Positions 8,020 to 14,772 of a stretch of 17,737 bases of DNA are shown here, piece by piece. Source of the DNA: Chloroflexi bacterium UBA2235 (GTDB lineage: Bacteria > Chloroflexota > UBA11872 > UBA12225); NCBI GenBank assembly GCA_002347925.1, contig DDYL01000211.1, positions 20,119-37,855 of the forward strand, in the 5' to 3' direction. A program made the position numbers and the translations under genes. The notes below the pieces were generated by a model. That model ran no database searches and had not been told where the DNA came from. It saw nothing but the letters and a program-made list of their open reading frames with translations. How positions within the stretch are numbered: position 1 is the stretch's first letter; every line of letters begins with the position of its first letter.

Positions 8020-9312
8020 TCACCCAAACCTTTGCACGAGACGGGTGGCAACTTCGCGTGCATGCGCGTCGACCGCCACCACCTGGTCTAGGGAGGTGAC
8101 TGGCGTCGATTCGATCGACTCGAGGGTCTCGGAAATTACCTCTGCGATGGCGCCGAAGCGCATGCCACGGTTGAGAAACGAATCCACCGCAACCTCATCG
8201 GCTGCGCTCAGGATTGCCGGCGCGGTCCCTCCAGTTCGTCCGGCCTCAAGCGCCAAGCCCAGACACGGGAACCGCTCATATGAGGGTGCCTCGAACGGCA
8301 AGGATCCGAGTTCGGCCAACGAGAATGGACGGGACGCGGGATCGGCTTCACTTCGCTTTCGAACGAGGCGCTCGCCAGCAGTGAGCGCAAGCTGGATTGG
8401 CAGACGCATGTCAGGCCACCCGAGTTGGGCCTTCAGTGACCCGTCCACAAACTCGACGACGCTGTGGACGATGCTCGTGGGATGAACCACGATATCGATG
8501 CGATCAAAGGGGACGCCGAACAGCCAATGGGCTTCGATCGCCTCGAGGCCCTTGTTCATCAAGGTCGCGGAGTCGATCGTGATCTTGGGACCCATTTGCC
8601 AAGTAGGGTGTCTCAGAGCATCCGCCACGCCAATCGTCCTGAGCCTATCGGGGTCCCACTCCCGAAAGGGGCCTCCGGACGCCGTGAGGACCAGTCTTCG
8701 CACACCGTCCATGGTCTCACCGAACAGGCACTGCCAGATCGCACTGTGCTCACTATCAACTGGAAAGAGCCTGCCACCGTTCCGGCAAACCGACTCCAAA
8801 ACCAGCGGCCCGGCGATCACAAGGCTTTCCTTGTTTGCAAGCGCAACGTCCTTGCCTGCATCAAGCGCCGCGAGGGTCGCGGTAAGTGCACCCCGTCCGC
8901 TCGTAGCAGCCAGAACGACATCAGCCTCGGGCATTGTCGCGACTGACGCCAATTCTTGATTACCCGCCAGGATCGTGAAGTCGTCCGCTCCAATCGCAAG
9001 CGCGACCTCATCACGCAGTTCTGCGGGATCTGCCAGCGATCCGTCTCCGCCAGTTGCGCACACGATCCGGGGCCTTACCTGCAAAGCCTGGTAAGCAAGT
9101 AGGGGGATGTTTCGGCCAGCAGCCAAGGCCACAACCTCGAACACGTCGGGGTGATCAGCCATCATGTCCAGTGCCTGCCTGCCAACACTCCCGGTGGAGC
9201 CCAATACGGCAACACGGATCCTTCCCGTGCGTTCGCGCCTCGGAAAAAACGGCGTCAAGGGCTCGTGCGACAGAACTGCGCGCCCGATCTGGGCACCATC
9301 CACTGCGCTCAT
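8020..9312 (-). CDS. dxr: 1-deoxy-D-xylulose 5-phosphate reductoisomerase
   Basis: Dxr converts DXP to 2-C-methyl-D-erythritol 4-phosphate with NADPH, the committed step of the MEP isoprenoid pathway, in the cytosol. The NADPH loop VAVLGSTGSVG (34-44) opens the Rossmann domain. ALANKESLVIAG, PVDSEHSAIWQCL (metal and substrate ligands), ASGGPFREW and HPTWQMGPKITIDSATLMNK follow in canonical order, then the C-terminal helical domain with FLNRGMRFGAI. It has 430 residues against the usual 385-400; the excess is mainly an N-terminal tail of about 30 residues before RIRVAVLG. The ATG has GAGGT 9 bases upstream, which supports the long form. cdsA precedes it by 37 bases, as in most bacteria. Confidence 0.97.
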   Translation of the reverse strand: MSAVDGAQIGRAVLSHEPLTPFFPRRERTGRIRVAVLGSTGSVGRQALDMMADHPDVFEVVALAAGRNIPLLAYQALQVRPRIVCATGGDGSLADPAELRDEVALAIGADDFTILAGNQELASVATMPEADVVLAATSGRGALTATLAALDAGKDVALANKESLVIAGPLVLESVCRNGGRLFPVDSEHSAIWQCLFGETMDGVRRLVLTASGGPFREWDPDRLRTIGVADALRHPTWQMGPKITIDSATLMNKGLEAIEAHWLFGVPFDRIDIVVHPTSIVHSVVEFVDGSLKAQLGWPDMRLPIQLALTAGERLVRKRSEADPASRPFSLAELGSLPFEAPSYERFPCLGLALEAGRTGGTAPAILSAADEVAVDSFLNRGMRFGAIAEVISETLESIESTPVTSLDQVVAVDAHAREVATRLVQRFG

Positions 9313-9349
9313 CTCTGTCGAACCTCACCCACGTCGTGGGGCTTCCGCA

Positions 9350-10411
9350 TCATCCCGCGGTTCCCAGCAGCGCGCCCGCGTAGTAGTAGACAAACGGCGC
9401 GGTGAAAAGAACTGAGTCGATCCGGTCGAACATTCCACCGTGTCCTGGGAAGAACCCGCTCGCGTCCTTTGCCCCCGCATCGCGCTTCACCATCGACTCG
9501 GCAAGGTCCCCAAGTACCGCGGCGATCGCGATGCCGATAGCCATGGGAACAATATGGAGCACCGGGATTGGCAACGGTCGCCAGTCAATCGCCGTCAATC
9601 CTGGCACGAACCCGGCCAGGTCGACCGACGCCAGCCACACAACAACAAGGGTCAGAAGGAGTCCTCCGGCGGCACCTTCCCATGTCTTCCCCGGACTGAT
9701 CCATGGCATCAACTTGGTGCGCCCGAAACGGGATCCAACGAAATATGCGCCGGTGTCGAACGCCCACGTGGCACCAAGCACAAGAAAGACCCAGCCTCGG
9801 CCCCCCGAAAACGCTTCACCGGGTGCGTCGAGCAGGCGTAACGCGCCAACTCGCCCGAGTAGCCAAGTCACATACCACGCGCCGAGGACAGTGACCGCCC
9901 ACCCCGTCAGCCGGTCACGCGACGCCTCTCGACGGAAGAGCAAGGCGACCAAAGGGGCGACAACGGTGAGAGTAAGGACCAACTCGCGCTGTCCCGCACT
10001 GGAGTTGAGCACTTCAATCACGCTCGACCGAAACGCTCCGGCATCAGAAATGTCTCCCAGCGAAACGAGAAGCAGTTCCGCTCCCGGCGAAAGGAGTAGC
10101 AAAGAACCAGCCAGGAAGAACCCAACGGGGGCGACGACAATCGCCCCAGTGCGACGCGCAAGCCCGTAGAACTCGCGAAGCGCGGCGCCCACGATGACCG
10201 TCAAGCCAAGGAGGAACCACGCGCCTCCGACCCAGACAGCCAGAAGCACTGGCGGAGCGGCCAAGAAGGCTGTTAGTGTCCTGGTCAGGATCACACTCTG
10301 CACAGGGTGCGGCACGAGGGTCCCACCACGAAACCCTGTCCCGGCGTTTGAGATTGAGCCCCGTGGAGCCTTTGAACGGGCCTTCTTGACGGTGGACCGG
10401 CCAGACGGCAC
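9350..10411 (-). CDS. cdsA: Phosphatidate cytidylyltransferase (CDP-diacylglycerol synthase)
   Basis: CdsA makes CDP-diacylglycerol from phosphatidate and CTP, the branch point of phospholipid synthesis, in the inner membrane. The family signature SMVKRDAGAKD followed by GFFPGHGGMFDRIDS spans 306-333, complete with the K-R-D, K-D, H-G-G and D-R-x-D residues. GATWAFDTGAYFVGSRFGR (213-231) and SPGKTWEG (239-246) are the conserved preceding loop. Multiple hydrophobic segments fill 44-110 and 145-300. It has 353 residues, longer than the usual 260-290, with a basic N-terminal tail of about 40 residues and a loop near 118-142. The GTG start is 6 bases after the frr stop; a start further in cannot be excluded. 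uppS, the usual gene between frr and cdsA, is missing. Confidence 0.95.
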   Translation of the reverse strand: MPSGRSTVKKARSKAPRGSISNAGTGFRGGTLVPHPVQSVILTRTLTAFLAAPPVLLAVWVGGAWFLLGLTVIVGAALREFYGLARRTGAIVVAPVGFFLAGSLLLLSPGAELLLVSLGDISDAGAFRSSVIEVLNSSAGQRELVLTLTVVAPLVALLFRREASRDRLTGWAVTVLGAWYVTWLLGRVGALRLLDAPGEAFSGGRGWVFLVLGATWAFDTGAYFVGSRFGRTKLMPWISPGKTWEGAAGGLLLTLVVVWLASVDLAGFVPGLTAIDWRPLPIPVLHIVPMAIGIAIAAVLGDLAESMVKRDAGAKDASGFFPGHGGMFDRIDSVLFTAPFVYYYAGALLGTAG

Positions 10412-10417
10412 AGGAAC

Positions 10418-11008
10418 CTAAACCTCGAGGACTTCGGCCTCTTTGCGCTGACCCAATTTCTCCGCCTCCGCGACGAAACGGTCTGTCAGCTTCTGCATTC
10501 GCCCCTCGGCAGACCGGATGTCATCGTCGGTGGCCTTGTTCTCTTTCTTCAGGGCGCGCACGTGATCTATGACATCACGACGTACATTCCTGATCGCGAC
10601 ACGCGCCTCTTCAACCCGCCGACCGACCACTTTGACCAATTCCTTGCGTCGGTCTTGGGTCAACTGCGGGAGATTGATCCGGACGATCTGGCCATCGTTG
10701 TTCGGGTTCAACCCAAGCTCACTCTTGAGGATGCCCTTCTCAATCGCGCTGATCGCGCCTCGGTCCCATGGTTGGATTGCGATCACCCGTGCTTCAGGAA
10801 CACTGATGTTGGCCATCTGGCTCAACGGCATCTCGGATCCGTAATACTCAACGACAATCCGTTCGACCAACCCGGCACTGGCCCGCCCGGTCCGGATGGC
10901 TGACAAGTCGTGCTCGAGCGAATCGATCGCCTTGCCCATCTTGCCTTCGCCGCTGCTGATCGCTGCCCCTACAGTGTCCTGGCTCATCTCTTCGCTATCC
11001 CGTTGCAT
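10418..11008 (-). CDS. frr: Ribosome recycling factor
   Basis: RRF splits post-termination ribosomes together with EF-G. The 196-residue frame shows MGKAIDSLEHDLSAIRTGRA (helix I with the conserved RTGRA), VEYYGSEMPLSQMANISVPE (beta domain), the AISAIEKGI and LGLNPNNDGQIVRINLPQLT segments, and the long C-terminal helices ERRKELVK-like and DHVRALKKENKATDD. Length is slightly above the usual 185. Two in-frame ATGs exist, at 11008 and 10987; neither has a convincing Shine-Dalgarno, and the second would give 189 residues, closer to the family. It follows pyrH by 62 bases and abuts cdsA by 6. Confidence 0.97.
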   Translation of the reverse strand: MQRDSEEMSQDTVGAAISSGEGKMGKAIDSLEHDLSAIRTGRASAGLVERIVVEYYGSEMPLSQMANISVPEARVIAIQPWDRGAISAIEKGILKSELGLNPNNDGQIVRINLPQLTQDRRKELVKVVGRRVEEARVAIRNVRRDVIDHVRALKKENKATDDDIRSAEGRMQKLTDRFVAEAEKLGQRKEAEVLEV

Positions 11009-11070
11009 CTTACCCGCGGTGCGGGGACCGAGAACGACAGACTACGCTACTAGTACTCCGCTGATCCAAA

Positions 11071-11868
11071 TCATTCGGCAACCGCTGGCATGTCTGACGG
11101 ACCAACGAGGGTACCCACGCTCTCCCCGCGTATTGCCCGAGTGAGCGCATCGGCTTCTTCGAGCCGGAACACCACTAACGGCAAGCTGTGTTCCATGCAG
11201 AGAGAAATGGCTGTGCTGTCCATGACTTGGAGCCTCTGGTTCAGCACATCAAGATATGTTATCCGGTCGTATCGAGATGCCGAGGCAACCTTGCGTGGAT
11301 CAGCGTCGTACACCCCATCTACATAGGTCGCCTTGAACAGGACGTCAGCGCCAATCTCCATCGCACGCAATGCACCGGCAGTATCGGTCGTGAAAAACGG
11401 ATTCCCCGTTCCCGCTCCAAAAATAACGACCTTGCCATCTTCAAGATGGTCAATCGCCCGCCGACGGATGTAAGGCTCCGCAACCTGGCGCATCTCGATC
11501 GCGGTCTGGACGCGGGTCACGATTCCCACGCGCTCGAGAGCTTCCTGAAGCGCGAGCGCATTCATGCACGTCCCAAGCATGCCGATGTAATGAGACTGCG
11601 CCTCTTCCATGCCCAATTGGTGACCCGTGTCTCCACGCCACAGATTACCCCCACCGATCACAATCGCGAGTTCCACGCCTGTGTCATGGATTGCCTGGGC
11701 CAAGAGTTCGGCCAGGCGCTGGGCCGCCCGTGGATCGATCCCATAGCGGGCGTCACCAACCAGATACTCGCCGCCGAGTTTGAGCAGGACCCGGCGATAT
11801 GGGCGCCGACCGGGCGCAATCTGGTGTGCCGGCCCGCCGACTTCCTGATTCTGGGCATTGACGGCCAC
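11071..11868 (-). CDS. pyrH: UMP kinase
   Basis: PyrH phosphorylates UMP to UDP with ATP as an amino-acid-kinase-fold hexamer, typically regulated by GTP and UTP. The frame contains VLLKLGGEYLVGD (the usual ATP-binding LSGE is LGGE here), AIVIGGGNLWRG, MLGTCMNALALQEALE, QTAIEMRQVAEPY, GAGTGNPFFTTDTAGALRA, ATYVDGVYDADPRK and MDSTAISLCME, in family order. I place the start at GTG 11868 (265 residues) because AAGGAG lies exactly 6 bases upstream. An ATG ten codons further out, at 11898, is in frame but lacks such a site. The N-terminus before the kinase fold (about 25 residues, with Gln/Pro/Arg) is longer than in most UMP kinases. It sits between tsf and frr, the standard place. Confidence 0.96.
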   Translation of the reverse strand: MAVNAQNQEVGGPAHQIAPGRRPYRRVLLKLGGEYLVGDARYGIDPRAAQRLAELLAQAIHDTGVELAIVIGGGNLWRGDTGHQLGMEEAQSHYIGMLGTCMNALALQEALERVGIVTRVQTAIEMRQVAEPYIRRRAIDHLEDGKVVIFGAGTGNPFFTTDTAGALRAMEIGADVLFKATYVDGVYDADPRKVASASRYDRITYLDVLNQRLQVMDSTAISLCMEHSLPLVVFRLEEADALTRAIRGESVGTLVGPSDMPAVAE

Positions 11869-12021
11869 GGGCTTCTCCTTCACTCGGCAACTCGCCACTG
11901 CAACGCCCCGGCACTCATCATGTTCCGGACACGCAAGGGCTGAACGGCGTCACTGAAAGGGGCACCGGATCCTCCGAAAGCGTCACGCCAACGGATGAGC
12001 CGGTAGCCCTCCTGAAGAAAC
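11869..12021. other. tsf-pyrH intercistronic region
   Basis: The gap is 153 bases with the preferred pyrH start. Besides the pyrH ribosome binding site I see no strong hairpin, promoter or RNA gene. An overlapping open frame of 63 codons (11880-12071) ends here but has no family features. Confidence 0.2.
11875..11880 (-). promoter_or_regulatory. Shine-Dalgarno of pyrH
   Basis: AAGGAG on the minus strand, 6 bases before GTG 11868. It falls inside the longer reading frame that begins at 11898, and so decides in favour of the GTG start. Confidence 0.65.
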
Positions 12022-12546
12022 TTAGCGGCCGAGCTCGAACCTATTGAAGCGACGAACCCTGATGTTCTCACCAGACTTCGCGATTGTCTCAGTGATCATC
12101 TGGCCAATCGTCCGCGAGGAATCACGAATGGATACCTGGGATAGCAGGGACATCTGCTTCACATCGTCGGCGGTCAATCCGTCGCGTGCAATCTCTTCTT
12201 CCGAGGCTGTCTCAATTGAGATGAACCTCGGGTTCATCGCCACAATTTGCATCGCGATGTCGCGTGCAAGGGACTTGAACTCGTCGGTTCGGGCCACGAA
12301 GTCGGTCTCACAATTGACCTCAACCATCGCCCCTATACGACCGCCCCCGTGGATGTAGGTTTCCACCAGGCCTTGTCCGGTTTCACGTGACGCCTTCTTG
12401 GCTGCCGACGCGAATCCCTTTTCCTTGAGGATGGACCGCGCAGCTTCGGAGTTGCCTCCGGCCTCCTGAAGGGCACGCTTGCAGTCCATGATGCCCGCGC
12501 CCGTCTCCTCGCGCAGAACCTTCACCATTTCGGCCGTGATTTCCAT
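12022..12546 (-). CDS. tsf: Elongation factor Ts, short form
   Basis: EF-Ts exchanges GDP for GTP on EF-Tu. The N-terminal UBA-like domain is complete: MVKVLREETGAGIMDCKRAL (7-26), GNSEAARSILKEKG. The core has GRIGAMVEVNCETDFVARTDEF with the conserved TDFVA, then LARDIAMQIVAMNP. The protein is 174 residues, against about 280 in E. coli; it has the first core subdomain but lacks the second subdomain and the coiled coil. Short forms like this are known from Thermus and from several other phyla. The C-terminal QMITETIAKSGENIRVRRF is the usual end of the short form. It follows rpsB by 144 bases. Confidence 0.96.
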   Translation of the reverse strand: MEITAEMVKVLREETGAGIMDCKRALQEAGGNSEAARSILKEKGFASAAKKASRETGQGLVETYIHGGGRIGAMVEVNCETDFVARTDEFKSLARDIAMQIVAMNPRFISIETASEEEIARDGLTADDVKQMSLLSQVSIRDSSRTIGQMITETIAKSGENIRVRRFNRFELGR

Positions 12547-12629
12547 GTCCGTCTAGCCTGCCTGTTCGTCAGTTCACCCGGACACAACACCACACGGTAT
12601 CGGCGGGCGCCATCATTGTTTCCAAACGG

Positions 12630-12663
12630 CGCGGGGCAGACCCGTTGCACGAGCCACCCCGCG
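12630..12663 (-). terminator. Intercistronic hairpin rpsB/tsf
   Basis: CGCGGGG (12630-12636) and CCCCGCG (12657-12663) form a perfect 7-bp GC stem with a 20-base loop in the 144-base rpsB-tsf gap. No T-run follows, so partial termination or mRNA processing is likelier than full termination. An intercistronic attenuating structure would fit the unequal need for S2 and EF-Ts, which is inference. Confidence 0.3.
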
Positions 12664-12690
12664 AAATGCGATTTTCAAACGCAGACGGGC

Positions 12691-13557
12691 TTATGCCTCG
12701 TCCTTGTCCTTGCGTCGCCCACCGCGGCCGACATACGCCCTGCCATCCTCGTCAACCTCGTCGACAAACGCCAACGTGGTTTCGCCAGAAAGGACTCGTT
12801 CCAGTTCTACCTGGCTCAAGGTCTCTTCCTCGTCCTCGACGTCCTCGCCACCCTCGTCCTTGGCAGACGCGTCGGCAAACCCCCGACCTTCGATGACTGC
12901 ATCGGCAATCCGTCCCGCGAGCAAGCGGATGGCACGTATTGCATCGTCATTTGCCGGAATCGGATAGTCGATCTCGTCTGGATTGCAGTTGGTGTCAACG
13001 AGAGCCACGATCGGAATGCCGAGCCTGCGAGCCTCCGCAACCGCGATGTGTTCCTTGCGGGTATCAACAATGAAGAGTGCCCCAGGTTGACGACGCAGGC
13101 CCTCAATACCGCCAAGGCGGTTCTGCAACCGCTCCATCTCGTCGGTGAGTTTCGTCGCTTCCTTCTTTGTGAGGACTGCGAACTCTCCACGCTCATTTCG
13201 TGCCTTGAGTTCCTGAAGGCGACGGATCCGCATCTGCATCGTGGTCTGGTTCGTCATCATGCCGCCAAGCCAACGCTGGTTTACCCAGAACTGGCCAGAA
13301 CGCTTGGCAGCTTCCTCAACCGCCTCCTGCGCCTGCTTCTTGGTGCCGACGAACAGGACGCTGTCACCGCGCCGGGCCACGTCACGGATGAAGTTGAATG
13401 CTGACGCGAGGCATGTGACCGTCTGCTGGAGGTCGAGAATGTGGATGCCATTCCGTTCAGTAAAAATGAACGGCTTCATCTTCGGGTTCCACCGCTTGGT
13501 CTGGTGACCAAAGTGAACTCCCGCTTCCAACAGCAGCTTCATTGAGACGACAGCCAT
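12691..13557 (-). CDS. rpsB: Small ribosomal subunit protein S2 (uS2)
   Basis: S2 joins the 30S head-body junction late in assembly and helps bind S1. The 288-residue protein starts MAVVSMKLLLEAGVHFGHQT, followed by RWNPKMKPFIFTERNGIHIL, LFVGTKKQAQEAVEEAA, FWVNQRWLGGMMTNQTT, ALFIVDTRKEHIAVAEARRL and GIPIVALVDTNCNPDEIDYPIPANDDA, all diagnostic. After the core (about residue 227) it carries a roughly 60-residue acidic tail (DEGGEDVEDEEETLSQVE, then a short basic end). The frame is open upstream to 13674, but ATG 13557 has AAGGAG 5 bases upstream and matches the family start. It is the first gene of the operon and is divergent from the cupin gene. Confidence 0.97.
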   Translation of the reverse strand: MAVVSMKLLLEAGVHFGHQTKRWNPKMKPFIFTERNGIHILDLQQTVTCLASAFNFIRDVARRGDSVLFVGTKKQAQEAVEEAAKRSGQFWVNQRWLGGMMTNQTTMQMRIRRLQELKARNERGEFAVLTKKEATKLTDEMERLQNRLGGIEGLRRQPGALFIVDTRKEHIAVAEARRLGIPIVALVDTNCNPDEIDYPIPANDDAIRAIRLLAGRIADAVIEGRGFADASAKDEGGEDVEDEEETLSQVELERVLSGETTLAFVDEVDEDGRAYVGRGGRRKDKDEA

Positions 13558-13562
13558 GATTG

Positions 13563-13568
13563 CTCCTT
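13563..13568 (-). promoter_or_regulatory. Shine-Dalgarno of rpsB
   Basis: AAGGAG on the minus strand, 5 bases before ATG 13557. It fixes the start and excludes the 39-codon in-frame extension. Confidence 0.75.
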
Positions 13569-13588
13569 GGTTCCGGTTCTCTGGCACT

Positions 13589-13611
13589 CGCCGACTATCC
13601 GAAGTCCGGCG
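13589..13611 (-). promoter_or_regulatory. Hairpin in the rpsB leader
   Basis: Read on the minus strand, CGCCGGACT (13611-13603) pairs with AGTCGGCG (13596-13589), giving 8 base pairs with one bulged G and a 6-base loop TCGGAT. It sits about 20 bases upstream of the rpsB ribosome binding site in a leader of up to 180 bases. rpsB leaders in several bacteria bind S2 for autoregulation; whether this hairpin does so is inference. Confidence 0.35.
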
Positions 13612-13739
13612 ATCACCGCTTCCGCCCCGTTCACCCCGTGGCTTGCACCTGGTCCGCCCTTCAGGGGGACCCACAGTGACCGAACCTCCGGTCCCGAGAC
13701 GTGACTACTCAAGCCGCACAAGCTGTCCGGCCACGACCG

Positions 13740-13745
13740 AGTATA
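13740..13745 (-). promoter_or_regulatory. Possible -10 element of the rpsB operon
   Basis: TATACT on the minus strand differs from the TATAAT consensus at one base. It lies about 180 bases upstream of rpsB and just before the cupin ATG at 13749. No good -35 is visible 16-18 bases upstream, so this remains a candidate only. Confidence 0.25.
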
Positions 13746-13748
13746 GCA

Positions 13749-14252
13749 ATGCCCTCGTATACTTCCGTGTTCGCCGACCAGCTTCCGAAGCAAGGCGCGA
13801 CGCACATCGAACTCGTCAAAGTCCGCACCACGCCGTTTGGAGGCAGCATGCCAATCATCCGTTTCGAGGGTTGGAAGGTTCCGGGCAAGGAGGCGGGGAC
13901 AATGTCCCAGCGCCTCACGACCTACCAGGTCGGCGCCCAATCACTCACCAGTGGCATCAGCCAGTTCGCGCCCGGTGCGGCGGTTCCAATGCACACCCAC
14001 AACTGCGAAGAGCAGGTGACAATCGTCGAAGGGTCGGGGGTCGCCACCATCGATGGTGTGGAGCAGGTTCTCACCGCGTATGACTCCACCTATGTTCCAG
14101 CCGGCGTGCCGCACTGCTTCCGCAACGCCAGTGACAATCCGTTCGTGATGCTTTTCGTCTACCCGTCTGCGTACGTCGAGAGACACTTCACCGAGTCAGG
14201 GACGATGGACTGGCATGGCCGTCCACCTGCCGAAGCACACGGCGACGACTAG
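13749..14252 (+). CDS. Single-domain cupin protein
   Basis: This 167-residue protein is a small beta-barrel cupin of unknown substrate. Cupin motif 1 is perfect: G-x5-H-x-H-x3-E-x6-G in GAAVPMHTHNCEEQVTIVEG, with two His and one Glu as metal ligands. Motif 2 is P-x-G-x2-H-x3-N in VPAGVPHCFRN, supplying the third His. There is no signal peptide and no DNA-binding domain, so it is probably a cytosolic enzyme or a small-molecule sensor. An in-frame GTG at 13701 would add 16 residues; neither start has a Shine-Dalgarno. I prefer the ATG, because the extension overlaps the candidate rpsB promoter region. It is divergent from rpsB and convergent with the EVE gene; no pathway partner is adjacent. 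Confidence 0.8.
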   Translation: MPSYTSVFADQLPKQGATHIELVKVRTTPFGGSMPIIRFEGWKVPGKEAGTMSQRLTTYQVGAQSLTSGISQFAPGAAVPMHTHNCEEQVTIVEGSGVATIDGVEQVLTAYDSTYVPAGVPHCFRNASDNPFVMLFVYPSAYVERHFTESGTMDWHGRPPAEAHGDD

Positions 14253-14287
14253 AGCCATTGAGCTAGCCCCACACCGTTGGCCTGATT

Positions 14288-14306
14288 GCTGTCAACTGTT
14301 GACAGC
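14288..14306. terminator. Bidirectional hairpin at the convergent ends of the cupin and EVE genes
   Basis: GCTGTCAA and TTGACAGC form a perfect 8-bp inverted repeat around a 3-base CTG centre. It sits in the 39-base gap between two convergent genes and covers the EVE stop codon at 14292. There is no T-run on either side, so it is either a weak bidirectional terminator or a protein-binding palindrome. Confidence 0.35.
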
Positions 14307-14696
14307 GGTGATCAGCTTGAATTGCTCGTCAGTCAACGGAAGAACCGAGAGACGGGAGATCCGCACAAGCGGGCTCCCGGCAAACTCTGGTAATCCCTTC
14401 AGGTAAGTCAGCGGGACCGGGGGTTCAATCCGTTTCGCGGCGCGCACGTCAACGACGGTCCAGCGAGGGTCACCCGCCTCGGGATCCGGGTGCGGGGCAG
14501 AAATCACCTCGGCAAGACCGACTGCAGAGCGAACGTCGCCGCTGTGGTAGATCACGACACGATCCCCGACCGCCATCGCGCGGATGTGGATCAAAGCAGT
14601 CGCGTTTCGAACACCGTCCCACCGGGTTTCGTGATCCGCCTCCAATTGATCAAATGAATAGACCGACGGTTCGGTCTTGCAAAGCCAGTAGTTCAT
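14292..14696 (-). CDS. EVE domain-containing protein
   Basis: EVE domains belong to the PUA-like superfamily and bind modified bases in DNA or RNA; bacterial stand-alone forms have no settled function. This 134-residue protein is a complete single domain. It begins NYWLCKTEPSVYSFDQLE (aromatic cage region), then WDGVRNATALIHIRAMAVGD, RVVIYHSGD and VGLAEVISAPHPDP, and ends LPEFAGSPLVRISRLSVLPL, all matching the EVE fold order. AAGGA lies 6 bases before the ATG (plus-strand 14703-14707), which supports the start. It is divergent from thyX with a 76-base gap. Confidence 0.93.
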   Translation of the reverse strand: MNYWLCKTEPSVYSFDQLEADHETRWDGVRNATALIHIRAMAVGDRVVIYHSGDVRSAVGLAEVISAPHPDPEAGDPRWTVVDVRAAKRIEPPVPLTYLKGLPEFAGSPLVRISRLSVLPLTDEQFKLITAVNS

Positions 14697-14772
14697 CGAC
14701 TGTCCTTTTCGCGGTTTCGCGGGGTCCGCCGCACCGTGCCGCGCCGTTGTAGCGCGTGAGGTAGTGAGTATC

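Noticed and set aside
9402..10169. 255-codon plus-strand frame opposite cdsA
   Set aside because: Basic, Pro/Ser/Thr-rich, no family; explained by the codon bias of cdsA on the minus strand.
11188..11943. 251-codon plus-strand frame opposite pyrH
   Set aside because: Shadow of pyrH; no recognisable protein features.
12616..13404. 262-codon plus-strand frame opposite rpsB
   Set aside because: Complete overlap with the secure rpsB gene; no motif, typical antisense shadow.
13558..13674. 39-codon N-terminal extension of S2
   Set aside because: Strong AAGGAG 5 bases before ATG 13557 and family alignment fix the inner start; the extension is Arg/Gly/Pro rich.
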